Made by a program: the position numbers and the translations under genes
Assembly (NCBI GenBank): GCA_016713625.1
Contig: JADJOT010000002.1
Coordinates: 62,001-126,000 of the forward strand
Length of the DNA: 64,000 nt
Reading direction: 5' to 3'
DNA from: Candidatus Accumulibacter affinis
GTDB lineage: Bacteria > Pseudomonadota > Gammaproteobacteria > Burkholderiales > Rhodocyclaceae
The notes under the pieces: model-generated
What the model saw: the letters and a program-made list of their open reading frames with translations, nothing else
Database searches by the model: none
What the model was told of the DNA's origin: nothing
Shown here: positions 26,843-34,910 of the stretch, in pieces
How the letters are laid out: every line of letters begins with the position of its first letter
How positions within the stretch are numbered: position 1 is the stretch's first letter

Positions 26843-27372
26843 TAGACCGCGCGCCGGTACGCCGTCCGCCGCGCGACGCCGGCGTACGAGAGCGGCGTCA
26901 GCGGCATGCCGATGATATCGATGAAGAGCGACACCGGCCCGCCCTTCGCGGGCATGTCGCCCTCCAGGATCTTCACGTCGTAGGCGAGGTCCTCGCCTTT
27001 CAGCACCGGGTTACGCAGCGTCACCACGATGTCGGCGACCACCCGGTCCTGCTCCAGGATCGAAAGGTTCGCGTTGGGGGCGTCTTTCGAGAAGCTATCC
27101 CTGCCATCGCTCCAGAACGGTACAAATGCACGCGTTGGCATGTTGCCCGCGATGCGCTCAGGCCGATCGGTGAAGAAGATCGTGACCGGGCTGATGCCTT
27201 TCAGCGTCAGCTTGCCATTGGTCTGGTCGAAGGTCATCGAATTCGCGTTCTGCACGAACAGGAAATCTGCCTCCTTCGCCAGTGCCTTGGTGGTCTGCGC
27301 CAATGCGGTCTTGAGGGGTGCTGCCGATGCGATGAGCGCGGCGGCCGTGATGAAATTGCGACGGCTGGTCAT
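26830..27372 (-). CDS. Uncharacterised Tat-exported protein
   Basis: 180 residues from the ATG at 27372, with GGAAGG upstream. N-terminal TSRRNFITAAALIASA is a twin-arginine signal. The body (QNANSMTFDQTNGKLTLKG, ISPVTIFFTDRPERIAG, FVPFWSDGRDSFSKDAPNA, VADIVVTLRNPVLKGEDLAYDV) looks like a periplasmic beta-rich domain. I do not recognise a characterised family. The 3' end overlaps the MscS-like fragment by 13 nt and the last residues (RRTAYRRAVYWRR) are strongly basic. Confidence 0.7.
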   Translation of the reverse strand: MTSRRNFITAAALIASAAPLKTALAQTTKALAKEADFLFVQNANSMTFDQTNGKLTLKGISPVTIFFTDRPERIAGNMPTRAFVPFWSDGRDSFSKDAPNANLSILEQDRVVADIVVTLRNPVLKGEDLAYDVKILEGDMPAKGGPVSLFIDIIGMPLTPLSYAGVARRTAYRRAVYWRR

Positions 27373-27424
27373 GATGGGTCCTTCCTTACTTGACAAGTTG
27401 GTTGACGAACTGCTGCAAAGCCTT

Positions 27425-27527
27425 CTATTGCTGAGGTGCCGCGAATAGCAACGCGAGCTGGAAGTTCACCGACCAGTTCGGCCCGCCGGTCGGCGTGACG
27501 ACATTATAGAAGCTCTGCAGCGACATA
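27425..27527 (-). pseudogene. C-terminal scrap of an outer-membrane barrel protein
   Basis: In one frame this reads MSLQSFYNVVTPTGG, then PNWSVNFQLALLFA and a stop. It parallels the last two strands of the 'neuromedin U'-type barrel at 11048-11869 (VQAYYNVAKPDDGANW, RAQVQFMFP). It follows directly, out of frame, on the end of a DUF1214 fragment, so two unrelated genes have been joined by a deletion. Confidence 0.6.
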
Positions 27528-27882
27528 CTGATTCGGGAAGCGCTGGTCGGTCTGGATCATCGAGCGGGTCTGGTCGCTGTACAGGATGACTGACCAGAAG
27601 TCCTTCACCGGAACGTTCGGCGGCACGTGCAACTTGTAGTTCTTGCCGCCGTCGAGCACATTGCCCTGGCTGTCGCGCGCCGTCCACATGTATTGCGATC
27701 CCTTGCCGATCAGCTTGATCGCCATCGCCGGCGTTACGCCGGTCGCCATGAAGTAGAAGAAATTGGCGCCGTCAAGATTCAGCACCCCCGGCGCGGTGTG
27801 GAACTTGTAGCCGCCGATGAACGCCGGTTGCCAGTTGCTGTTGGGGTAGTAGTAAGCCTCGCGATCACGGGTATGGAAGGCG
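27504..27882 (-). pseudogene. DUF1254/DUF1214 protein, C-terminal fragment
   Basis: The open frame reads NAFHTRDREAYYYPNSNW, FIGGYKFHTAPGVLNLDGA, FYFMATGVTPAMAIKLIGKG, GGKNYKLHVPPNVPVKDFWS and SDQTRSMIQTDQRFPNQ. This is the typical DUF1214 half of DUF1254/DUF1214 envelope proteins. The large N-terminal DUF1254 part is missing upstream of about 27882, and the extreme C-terminus is replaced by the barrel scrap. Function of the family is unknown. Confidence 0.7.
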
Positions 27883-28163
27883 TTGGACCCGCGAGCATGG
27901 CCGAATCTCCCCTGTGTTGCAGTCCTCGACGGCGGCGTTCGGCCGCGCGTTCAGCCGTGCCGCCCGGTCAGCCCGGCGCAGAAAAGCGCGCGGCGGGGCT
28001 GCGCACGCACGGCAGCCGCCAGTCTTTTCGCCGGTTCGACGCCCACCGCACCGGGACTGCGTGTCTTGGCCGGCGGTCCGCACGCTTGCCCCGGCCAGTT
28101 GTGCAGCAACAGGAAGCATGGCCGTGCACACTGCGTGACATCGAAGCGAAGCGGGCTTGGTGG
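27883..28163. other. Non-coding, very GC-rich gap
   Basis: About 280 bases between the DUF1214 fragment and the sulfatase end. Short open frames on both strands have Arg/Ala-rich translations typical of chance frames. No hairpin with a T tract and no recognisable gene fragment was seen. Confidence 0.35.
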
Positions 28164-30710
28164 TCAGCGCTTCACGGGAGCCGCGCCCGCCGGCGGCGCA
28201 CCGTCCTTCGCCGCTGCCATGGCCGCCTCCAGCGTCTTGATATCGGCCGGTGACAGCTGCGGGCGGTCCACCTTGATCGTCAGCTTGTTGAGCTTGGCGG
28301 TCAGCGGGAACGGCGGCTTGTAGTCAGCGTCGTTCACACCAGTCAGCGTGTCGGAGCCGATGTCGAAGCTCTCGTCCCACTGCAGGATGATCGGCAAGGT
28401 TTTCTCCATGCGCTTGGTCGCGACCACCTTGCCGTCAACCTTCAGCGTGCCCGTGCCGGGCCGACCGAGTCCGCTGAAGCTGTTAAACACGAGTGTGCCA
28501 ACGCCGAGGCCCTCGTACTTGAAGTCGAATTCGACCGTGTGCTTGCCGGGAGCGAGCGCGTCCGGGCCTTCCCACTTCAGACGCTCGAGGTCGATCAGAT
28601 TCCACAGGAACACCGGCTTGCCCTTGAGCAAGTAGAAGCCGTAGCCGGCGAAACGGCCGCCCGAGGTCAGGATCATGCCTTCGCCGCCGCCCTGCGGCAC
28701 TTCGATGTCGGCGGTAATGGTGTAGTTGGTGTTCAGCAGCAAGGGTGAATCGCCCTGCGGCAGGCCGACCATCGGGCGCGTGTAGACGAACTCGCTGCGC
28801 CCGGCGGTGATGTTCGGGCGCGGCGCGATGACGCGCGCCGCCACCGATCCATCGAGCGGGAGGACCTGGTACTTTTTGGCCTCGGCAAGAAACTGCGCGC
28901 GCATCTCCTTGACCTTCTGCGGGTATTTGCCCGCGAGGTCCTCGGACTGGGTGAAGTCATTAGTGAGGTTGTAGAGCTGGAACACCTGGTTGTTCAACGG
29001 GTCGGAGTTGGCCGCGCCGAAGGCCTCCCATGGCGCGCGGTCGACCTTGGTGCTGAGCAGCCAGCCGTCCTCGTACAACGCCCACTGGCCCATCATCTCG
29101 AAGTACTGCGTCTTGTGCTTTGACGCCACCTTGGCATTCTTCTGGTCGAAGGTATAGAGGAAACTGGTGCCCTCGATCGGCTTCTGCTTGATCCCGTCGA
29201 CCATCTCCGGCGCCTTGATGCCGGCCGCCTCGAGAATCGTCGGCACGACGTCGATGACGTGCACGAACTGCTCGCGCAGCGCGCCCCTGTCCTTGATGCG
29301 CTCTGGCCACGATACCACCATGTTCTGGTTGGTGCCGCCCAGGCGTGAGGCGTTCTGCTTGAACCAGTCGAAGGGGGTGTCGAAGGCCCATGACCAGCCG
29401 GCCGACATATGGTTGTAGGTCTGCTCGGTGCCCCAGACGTCGTACCATTTCATCTGCACATCCACCGGCACGCTGACGCCGTTGAAGAACGCCACCTCAT
29501 TGGGCGTGCCCAGCGGCCCGCCCTCGGCGCTGGTGCCGTTGTCGCCGTTGATGTAGATGACCAGTGTGTTGTCGAGCTTGCCCAGGTCCTGGAAGGCCTG
29601 GATCACGCGCCCGATCTCGTAGTCGCTGTAGGCGGCGTAGGCGGCAAAGACTTCGACCTGGCGAATGTAGAGCTTCTTCGCCTCGGGAGTGAGCTTGTCC
29701 CAGGGCGTCAGCAGCTCATTCGGCCATGGCGTCAGCTTGGAATCCAGGGGGATCACGCCCAGCTTCTTCTGGTTCTCGAAAATCCGCTCGCGCAGCTTTT
29801 CGTAGCCGTCGTCAAACAGATGCATCGCGCTGATCTTGTCCACCCATTCCTTCATCGGATGGTGCGGCGCGTGCGTGGCGCCCGGCGCGTACTTGATGAA
29901 GATCGGCTTGCTCGGGTCGGTCTGGTGCATCCGCGTCGCCCAGTCGATGGCCTCGTCGGCCATCGCAGTGATCAGGTTCCAGGTGCCGGGTGGCTTGCCC
30001 AGAAACGGGTAGATCTGCGTGGTGTTGCGGAACAGGTTGGGCTCCCACTGGTTGGCGTCGCCACCAACGAAGCCATAGAAATACTCGAAACCCATGCCGG
30101 TCGGCCACTGGGTGAACGGGCCGGTCTGGCTGGCCTGGAAGGCCGGCGTGTTGTGGTCCTTGCCGAACCACGAGGTGTTGTAGCCGTTGTCGAGCAGGAT
30201 GCGGCCGATGGTGGCGTTGTCCACGCCGATGATGCTGTTGTAGCCGGGGAAGCCGGTCGACTGCTCGGAAATCACGCCGAAGCCGACGGAGTGGTGGTTG
30301 CGCCCGGTAATCAGGGCGGCGCGCGTCGGCGAGCACAGCGAAGTGGAGAACATGCGGTTATAGCGCAGGCCTTCGTTGGCGATACGGTCCATGGTCGGCG
30401 TCGGGATCACGCCACCGAAAGTTGAGGGCACGCCAAAGCCGGCGTCGTCGGTGATGATCAACAGCACGTTCGGGGCGCCCTTGGGCGGCACGATAGTCGG
30501 CGGCCACCAGGGCTTGGACTGCAGCGCGTCGTTCTTGATGACGCCGCCGAAAGCCGGTTCCGGCGCCGGCAACTGCTTGCCGGGGATGGTGGTGGTGGCG
30601 CTGGGCGAGCCCAGGGTGCCGGTGACCTGCTGCGCCGTCGCCGGGCTGACGGCCGAAAGCGCAGCGCAAAATACGAAGAGCGTACTGATCCAGCCGCGAG
30701 TCTTGCCCAT
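28164..30710 (-). CDS. Large secreted arylsulfatase with C-terminal extension
   Basis: 848 residues, longer than the two others. The signal peptide ends near residue 26 (ATAQQ). Sulfatase core: APNVLLIITDDAGFG, the C-S-P-T-R formylglycine signature at Cys126, GRNHHSVG, FIKYAPGATHAPHH, VIYINGDNGTSAEGG and HVIDVVPTILEAAGI. Residues from about 600 add a beta-rich domain (SEFVYTRPMVGLPQGDSPLL to VFNSFSGLGRPGTGTLKVDG). It matches the PAS/AtsA-like large arylsulfatases. A divergently oriented, damaged AraC-type gene lies 155 nt away and may once have regulated it. Confidence 0.93.
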   Translation of the reverse strand: MGKTRGWISTLFVFCAALSAVSPATAQQVTGTLGSPSATTTIPGKQLPAPEPAFGGVIKNDALQSKPWWPPTIVPPKGAPNVLLIITDDAGFGVPSTFGGVIPTPTMDRIANEGLRYNRMFSTSLCSPTRAALITGRNHHSVGFGVISEQSTGFPGYNSIIGVDNATIGRILLDNGYNTSWFGKDHNTPAFQASQTGPFTQWPTGMGFEYFYGFVGGDANQWEPNLFRNTTQIYPFLGKPPGTWNLITAMADEAIDWATRMHQTDPSKPIFIKYAPGATHAPHHPMKEWVDKISAMHLFDDGYEKLRERIFENQKKLGVIPLDSKLTPWPNELLTPWDKLTPEAKKLYIRQVEVFAAYAAYSDYEIGRVIQAFQDLGKLDNTLVIYINGDNGTSAEGGPLGTPNEVAFFNGVSVPVDVQMKWYDVWGTEQTYNHMSAGWSWAFDTPFDWFKQNASRLGGTNQNMVVSWPERIKDRGALREQFVHVIDVVPTILEAAGIKAPEMVDGIKQKPIEGTSFLYTFDQKNAKVASKHKTQYFEMMGQWALYEDGWLLSTKVDRAPWEAFGAANSDPLNNQVFQLYNLTNDFTQSEDLAGKYPQKVKEMRAQFLAEAKKYQVLPLDGSVAARVIAPRPNITAGRSEFVYTRPMVGLPQGDSPLLLNTNYTITADIEVPQGGGEGMILTSGGRFAGYGFYLLKGKPVFLWNLIDLERLKWEGPDALAPGKHTVEFDFKYEGLGVGTLVFNSFSGLGRPGTGTLKVDGKVVATKRMEKTLPIILQWDESFDIGSDTLTGVNDADYKPPFPLTAKLNKLTIKVDRPQLSPADIKTLEAAMAAAKDGAPPAGAAPVKR

Positions 30711-30865
30711 GATTTCCCTCCGTTCATTAATAGCGTCGTCAATATAGCAGTGTTGTCCGGTATGATGTCTTGCAATTCCGGACGATTTTTGATCGGAATT
30801 GGCCGCAGCGCAGAGGCCGCCCGGGCGTCACAAGACGATCGGCCTCAGAGAATCGGAGCAGCCCA

Positions 30866-31309
30866 GTGGAGAAGAGACTTGAATCGAAACCGCCGCCGGT
30901 GCAGGCGCTGTCGATGAGCTTGCCGGGAAATGTTCGAATTGGCCCTATCCTTGCCATCCCGGCACTCCTCAGCGAATCGGGAGTCAGTCCGCAACGTGCC
31001 TTTGCGCAAGCCGGTATCGATCCACGACTTTTCGATAACCCTGACAATCGTGTCCCGATCGAGGCGGTCGGACGCCTGTTCGCGATCCACGAGCGCACGC
31101 TTCGGCGGCGCCTGGAGAAAGAGCGAAAGAATCTGCAACAGCTCGTCAACGAAGCACGATTCGAACTTGCTCAGCAGCTTCTTCAGAACACCTGTCTTTC
31201 CGTATCGGCAATTGCCACGGCCCTCCGGTATGACGATGCGAATGCGTTCTCCCGTGCATTTCGGAACTGGGCGAACCTCAGCCCCACGCAGTGGCGCGCC
31301 CGGCAGTGA
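30866..31309 (+). pseudogene. AraC-family regulator with internal deletion
   Basis: 147 codons from a GTG at 30866 (CGGAG upstream; an ATG at 30914 is the alternative). The N-terminal VRIGPILAIPALLSESGVSP, RAFAQAGIDPRLFDNPDNRVPIEAVGRL matches the start of an arabinose-binding-like domain. It then jumps directly to IHERTLRRRLEKERK, VSAIATALRYDDANAFSRAF and NLSPTQWRARQ, the C-terminal AraC HTH. About 180 residues of a normal 330-340-residue regulator are missing, in frame. The product might still bind DNA but lacks its effector domain. Confidence 0.7.
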
Positions 31310-31638
31310 CCCAAGAGCGCGGAAACCAGGCTCCGGCATTGTTCAACCGGCAGTTCAGGCGATCGGGGGGGTCGGCAATCGCCATGAGCGTTAGCGTCGC
31401 CGCACCATCGCCGCCGCTGTGTTTCGCCGAGCGGGGCCTAGCCTCTTGCAGGAAAACTCAGCACCAGGTTCGAGCTTGACGCGGCTTGATGGGGGTTCAT
31501 ATACTCTCCGCGGCACGCTTGGATTTCCTGTCCGGCAAGGACCGCAAAGTGCTGGACGAAGGTCTATTGCCGATTCAAGAACTGATTTCCCGGAAGCGCA
31601 GATGCCGCTGGTCAACATTCTGAATGAAGGTAAATGAA
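31310..31638. other. Intergenic region between the AraC remnant and the repeat protein
   Basis: No convincing gene. An open stretch near 31510-31620 reads LDFLSGKDRKVLDEGLLPI and could be a decayed fragment, but I recognise no family. A short GAAGGT about 10 nt before 31639 serves as the ribosome site of the next gene. Confidence 0.35.
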
Positions 31639-32016
31639 ATGATCAACTCAAGAGTCAAATCGTTGGTAGTCACTTCCATCCTCTCCATACTGACGGTGTT
31701 TCCGGCATTCGTGTCACAGGTCGAAGCAAGGGGAGTGGCCGTGGAAGGGCCGCGCGGTAACGAAGCGGCTGCGGTTCAAGGGCCGCGCGGTAACGAAGCC
31801 GTTGCGGTCAAAGGGCCTCGCGGCGATGAAGCGGTTGCGGTCGAAGGACCACGCGGCGGTGTTGCCGTGGGGGCGAGGGTGAATGTCCTGCCTTACACCG
31901 CCAGGCCCGTCGTGGTGGGCGGAAAGTCGTACTACGTTGATGGTGATGTCTATTACGCAGCCGACGGCCGTGGCGCTGAGGCGGGTTATGTCGTCGTGCC
32001 TGCACCGGCATGGTAG
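31639..32016 (+). CDS. Small secreted protein with four 11-residue GPRG repeats
   Basis: 125 residues. A signal peptide (VVTSILSILTVFPAFVSQVEA) is followed by four imperfect copies of A-V-(E/Q/K)-G-P-R-G-(N/D)-E-A-x (residues about 33-76), then a conserved-looking tail VNVLPYTARPVVVGGKSYYVDGD with VYYAADG. The tail resembles small envelope proteins with a 'YYV-DGVYY' motif. Function unknown. An ATG 15 nt upstream is an alternative start; 31639 was chosen for ribosome-site spacing. Confidence 0.7.
   Translation: MINSRVKSLVVTSILSILTVFPAFVSQVEARGVAVEGPRGNEAAAVQGPRGNEAVAVKGPRGDEAVAVEGPRGGVAVGARVNVLPYTARPVVVGGKSYYVDGDVYYAADGRGAEAGYVVVPAPAW
31735..31866 (+). repeat. 33-bp tandem repeat, four units
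   Basis: Four consecutive 33-bp units (31735-31767, 31768-31800, 31801-31833, 31834-31866), each centred on GGGCC(G/T)CGCGG or a close variant and encoding one 11-residue repeat. Because the unit is a multiple of three, copy number can change without a frameshift. Confidence 0.8.
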
Positions 32017-32112
32017 TGTTTTTCTTTTCACCGCGACGAGGCCAACACGCTTTGCTTCCGAACAGCGATCACAGCCCGCACAGAGCGGGCTGTCGCGGTG
32101 ACAGCGGACCGG

Positions 32113-33531
32113 TCAGCGCTCGCCGTAGCTGCGGCGAGCGCCGCCATGACTCGGCTTCGCGGAATCGTGATAGGGCGCACGCGGCGCGCCATCGCGCCGG
32201 GGAGCACCAGCGGGTTTACTGAAGCGCTTGTCGGCGGGCGCGCTCGGCTGCCCGTAACTGCGCTTCTCGCCACCCTTCCACGCCGGCTTGCCGGCCGGAC
32301 GTGGATTCGCCGATGGCGCCCGCCGAGTCGGCTCATGGCCGACCACGACTTCGACCGGAATCAGCTGTTTGGTGAAGCGTTCGATCTTCCGGACGTTGAA
32401 CTGCTCGGCGAAATGGACCAGCGAGATCGCCAGACCACTGCGGCCAGCACGCCCGGTACGACCGATGCGATGGACGTAGTCTTCGGCAGCCTTCGGTAGA
32501 TCGTAGTTGAAAACGTGCGTGATCGTCGGTACGTCGATGCCGCGTGCAGCAACGTCGGTGGCCACCAGGATACGCACCTGACCGCGACGCATCGCGGCGA
32601 GGGTACGATTGCGGGCGCCCTGATGCATGTCGCCGTGCAGCGCCGCGGCGTTGAGGCCGGCGACATTGAGACGATCGCTGACGGTGTCTGCATCACGTTT
32701 GGTGGCCGTAAAGACGAGCGCCTGATCGATCGAGACATCGCGCAGCAGATGGTCGAGCAGACGGTTCTTGTGTGCCAGATCGTCGACAAAATGCATCCGC
32801 TGTTCGATGTTGTCGTGCTTGGCCGAAACGGCATCGACCTGGATGCGCAGCGCGGAACGTGTCATGCGCTGCGCCAGGTCGCCCACCGTCCCGTCGAGCG
32901 TGGCCGAGAACAGCAGCGTCTGGCGCGACGCTGGTGTCGCCGCAACAATCCTTTCGATGTCTTCGATGAAACCCATGTCGAGCATGCGGTCGGCTTCGTC
33001 CAGGACCAGGATCTGTAGCTGCGAGAAGTCGATCTTGCCCGAACTCATGTGGTCGATCAGACGACCCGGGGTGGCGACCAGGATCTCGGGGTTGCGGCCG
33101 AGGAGTTCCATCTGCTTCGGGTAGGGCATGCCGCCGAGGATGGCCACAGCGCGCACCTGATGCAGCTGGCGACCGTATTTCTCGGTGGCGGCGGTAACCT
33201 GCAGGGCGAGTTCGCGGGTCGGCGTCAGCACCAGCATTTTCGGCTGCGCCGGCTGGAAACGGTGGCGATCGTGGCCGCGCGGCCCCGGGCGGCGCTCGGC
33301 GCCGCCCGTCCGAGGCGCCACCGCCGGGCGTTCCTGCGAGGCAAAGAGATGCAGTGCCGGCAGCATGAAGGCGGCGGTCTTGCCGGAACCGGTCTGCGAG
33401 GAGACCATCAGGTCGCGACCGGCGAGGGCCGCAGGAATGGCTTGTTGCTGAACCGCGGTCGGTTCGCTGTAGCCGGAATCGGTAAGGGCTTTGAGGATGG
33501 CCGGATGAAGGCCGATTTCTGCAAAAGTCAT
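32113..33531 (-). CDS. rhlE: DEAD-box RNA helicase, RhlE family
   Basis: 472 residues from the ATG at 33531. It is an ATP-dependent RNA helicase of the ribosome-biogenesis and mRNA-decay type. Motifs: FAEIGLHPAILKAL and Q-motif PTAVQQQAIP, Walker A SSQTGSGKT, PTRELALQ, TPGRLIDH, DEAD in VLDEADRMLDMGF, SAT in LLFSATL, LVFTATKRDAD, ATDVAARGID and HRIGRTGRAGR. An insertion of about 30 Arg/Pro-rich residues (APRTGGAERRPGPRG) sits between motif I and Ia. The C-terminal tail (from about 390) is basic and Ser/Pro/Gly-rich, as in RhlE. The long leader (over 300 nt) could allow cold-shock-type control, but no motif was identified. Confidence 0.93.
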   Translation of the reverse strand: MTFAEIGLHPAILKALTDSGYSEPTAVQQQAIPAALAGRDLMVSSQTGSGKTAAFMLPALHLFASQERPAVAPRTGGAERRPGPRGHDRHRFQPAQPKMLVLTPTRELALQVTAATEKYGRQLHQVRAVAILGGMPYPKQMELLGRNPEILVATPGRLIDHMSSGKIDFSQLQILVLDEADRMLDMGFIEDIERIVAATPASRQTLLFSATLDGTVGDLAQRMTRSALRIQVDAVSAKHDNIEQRMHFVDDLAHKNRLLDHLLRDVSIDQALVFTATKRDADTVSDRLNVAGLNAAALHGDMHQGARNRTLAAMRRGQVRILVATDVAARGIDVPTITHVFNYDLPKAAEDYVHRIGRTGRAGRSGLAISLVHFAEQFNVRKIERFTKQLIPVEVVVGHEPTRRAPSANPRPAGKPAWKGGEKRSYGQPSAPADKRFSKPAGAPRRDGAPRAPYHDSAKPSHGGARRSYGER

Positions 33532-33855
33532 GTTCTCTTTCGTGTGGATAGGCGGCACGCGGCCGTAACGGCATAGCGTGCTGCGATAGCAATAGGGCAA
33601 CGCCAACCAACGAAAAAGCTGAGAGACAGACTCTGTTCGATTCACAGAAGTCAGCACCAATCAGCACAAAAGCTTTGTGCCAGGACGGCGCTGAATGAAT
33701 CGACACCAGAAGGCAGGAGGGCTTGAGAGTTACGACCAGGTTCGCGATGCTTGTCGCACGCAGCGGTGACCCCGCGTTGTGCGGCGCGCATTATAGCACC
33801 CGGCGGTGCTACGTCCAGCTTTCTTTGCCGGGCTGCGGGCGTGCGTGCCGGGAAT
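33532..33855. other. Intergenic region between rhlE and cysK, with one hairpin
   Basis: No gene recognised. A perfect 7-bp inverted repeat TAGCACC/GGTGCTA around CGGC (33794-33811) lies near the 3' end of cysK. It is not followed by a strong T tract on either strand. The remainder is the upstream region of rhlE. Confidence 0.45.
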
Positions 33856-34794
33856 TCAGACCTCGAGGTGGGCGTAGAGCGCGGTGGACAGGTAGCGCTC
33901 GCCGAACGAGGGAATGATCACCACCGTCAGCTTGCCGGCGTTTTCCGGGCGCCGCGCCACTTCGAGCGCCGCCCACACCGCCGCACCGGAGGAGATCCCG
34001 ACCAGCAGCCCCTCTTCGCTGGCCATGCGGCGGGCGATCGCGAAAGCGTCGTCGGCCTTGACGCGCAGTACCTCGTCGTAGATTGCGGTGTTCAGTATCG
34101 CGGGCACGAAACCGGCGCCGATGCCCTGGATCGGATGCGGCCCCTTCGCTCCGCCCGAGAGCACCGGCGACGCATCGGGTTCAACGGCAATCACCTGCAA
34201 AGCCGGTCTCCTCGCCTTGAGCACTTCGCCAACACCGGTAATGGTGCCACCCGTGCCGACGCCGGCGACGAAGATGTCGACCTCGCCGTCGGTATCGCGC
34301 CAGATCTCCTCGGCCGTCGTCGCGCGGTGCACCGCCGGGTTGGCCGGGTTCTCGAACTGCTGCGGAATCAGGTAACGGGAGTCAGCCGCGGCCATTTCCT
34401 CCGCCCGACGGATGGCGCCGCCCATGCCATCCGGCCCGGGCGTGAGCACCAGGTCGGCGCCATAAGCCTTGAGCAGCAGCCGGCGCTCGCGGCTCATGGT
34501 TTCCGGCATGACGAAGCAGCACCTGATGCCGCGCGCCGCGCAAACCATTGCCAGACCGATGCCGGTGTTACCCGAAGTCGGTTCGAGAACCACCGTTTCC
34601 GGGGTGATCCTGCCGGTGGCCTGCGCCACATCGATCATCGCGGCAGCGATGCGATCCTTGACGCTGTGCGCCGGGTTGTAGAACTCGAGTTTGACGGCGA
34701 CGGTGCCGTCAATGCCCGCGTTGACACGGTTGAGCCTGACCAGTGGCGTGTTGCCGATCAGTTCAGTGACGTTGCTGGCGATGTGCATGGGCAT
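33856..34794 (-). CDS. cysK: Cysteine synthase (O-acetylserine sulfhydrylase)
   Basis: 312 residues. A PLP enzyme that makes cysteine from O-acetylserine and sulfide. The PLP lysine is Lys46 in AHSVKDR; the substrate loop is TSGNTG, and the PLP-phosphate loop is GVGTGGTITG. The C-terminal SGAAVWAA and length fit CysK better than CysM or cystathionine synthases, though the A/B distinction is not certain from sequence alone. Single gene between rhlE and ilvA. Confidence 0.92.
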   Translation of the reverse strand: MPMHIASNVTELIGNTPLVRLNRVNAGIDGTVAVKLEFYNPAHSVKDRIAAAMIDVAQATGRITPETVVLEPTSGNTGIGLAMVCAARGIRCCFVMPETMSRERRLLLKAYGADLVLTPGPDGMGGAIRRAEEMAAADSRYLIPQQFENPANPAVHRATTAEEIWRDTDGEVDIFVAGVGTGGTITGVGEVLKARRPALQVIAVEPDASPVLSGGAKGPHPIQGIGAGFVPAILNTAIYDEVLRVKADDAFAIARRMASEEGLLVGISSGAAVWAALEVARRPENAGKLTVVIIPSFGERYLSTALYAHLEV

Positions 34795-34910
34795 TCTGGA
34801 AACTCCTCTGGCGTCGGCGGGATTGGGCAGGCAGTACGCGCAGTGTATTCTCGAAACGCCTTGCCGAAAAAGAACATGCGCTTATGGTGTCAGAATCCTC
34901 GGCTATGAGG

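Noticed and set aside
31735..31866. Direct repeats as a possible CRISPR array
   Set aside because: The 33-bp units are directly adjacent without spacers and are coding.
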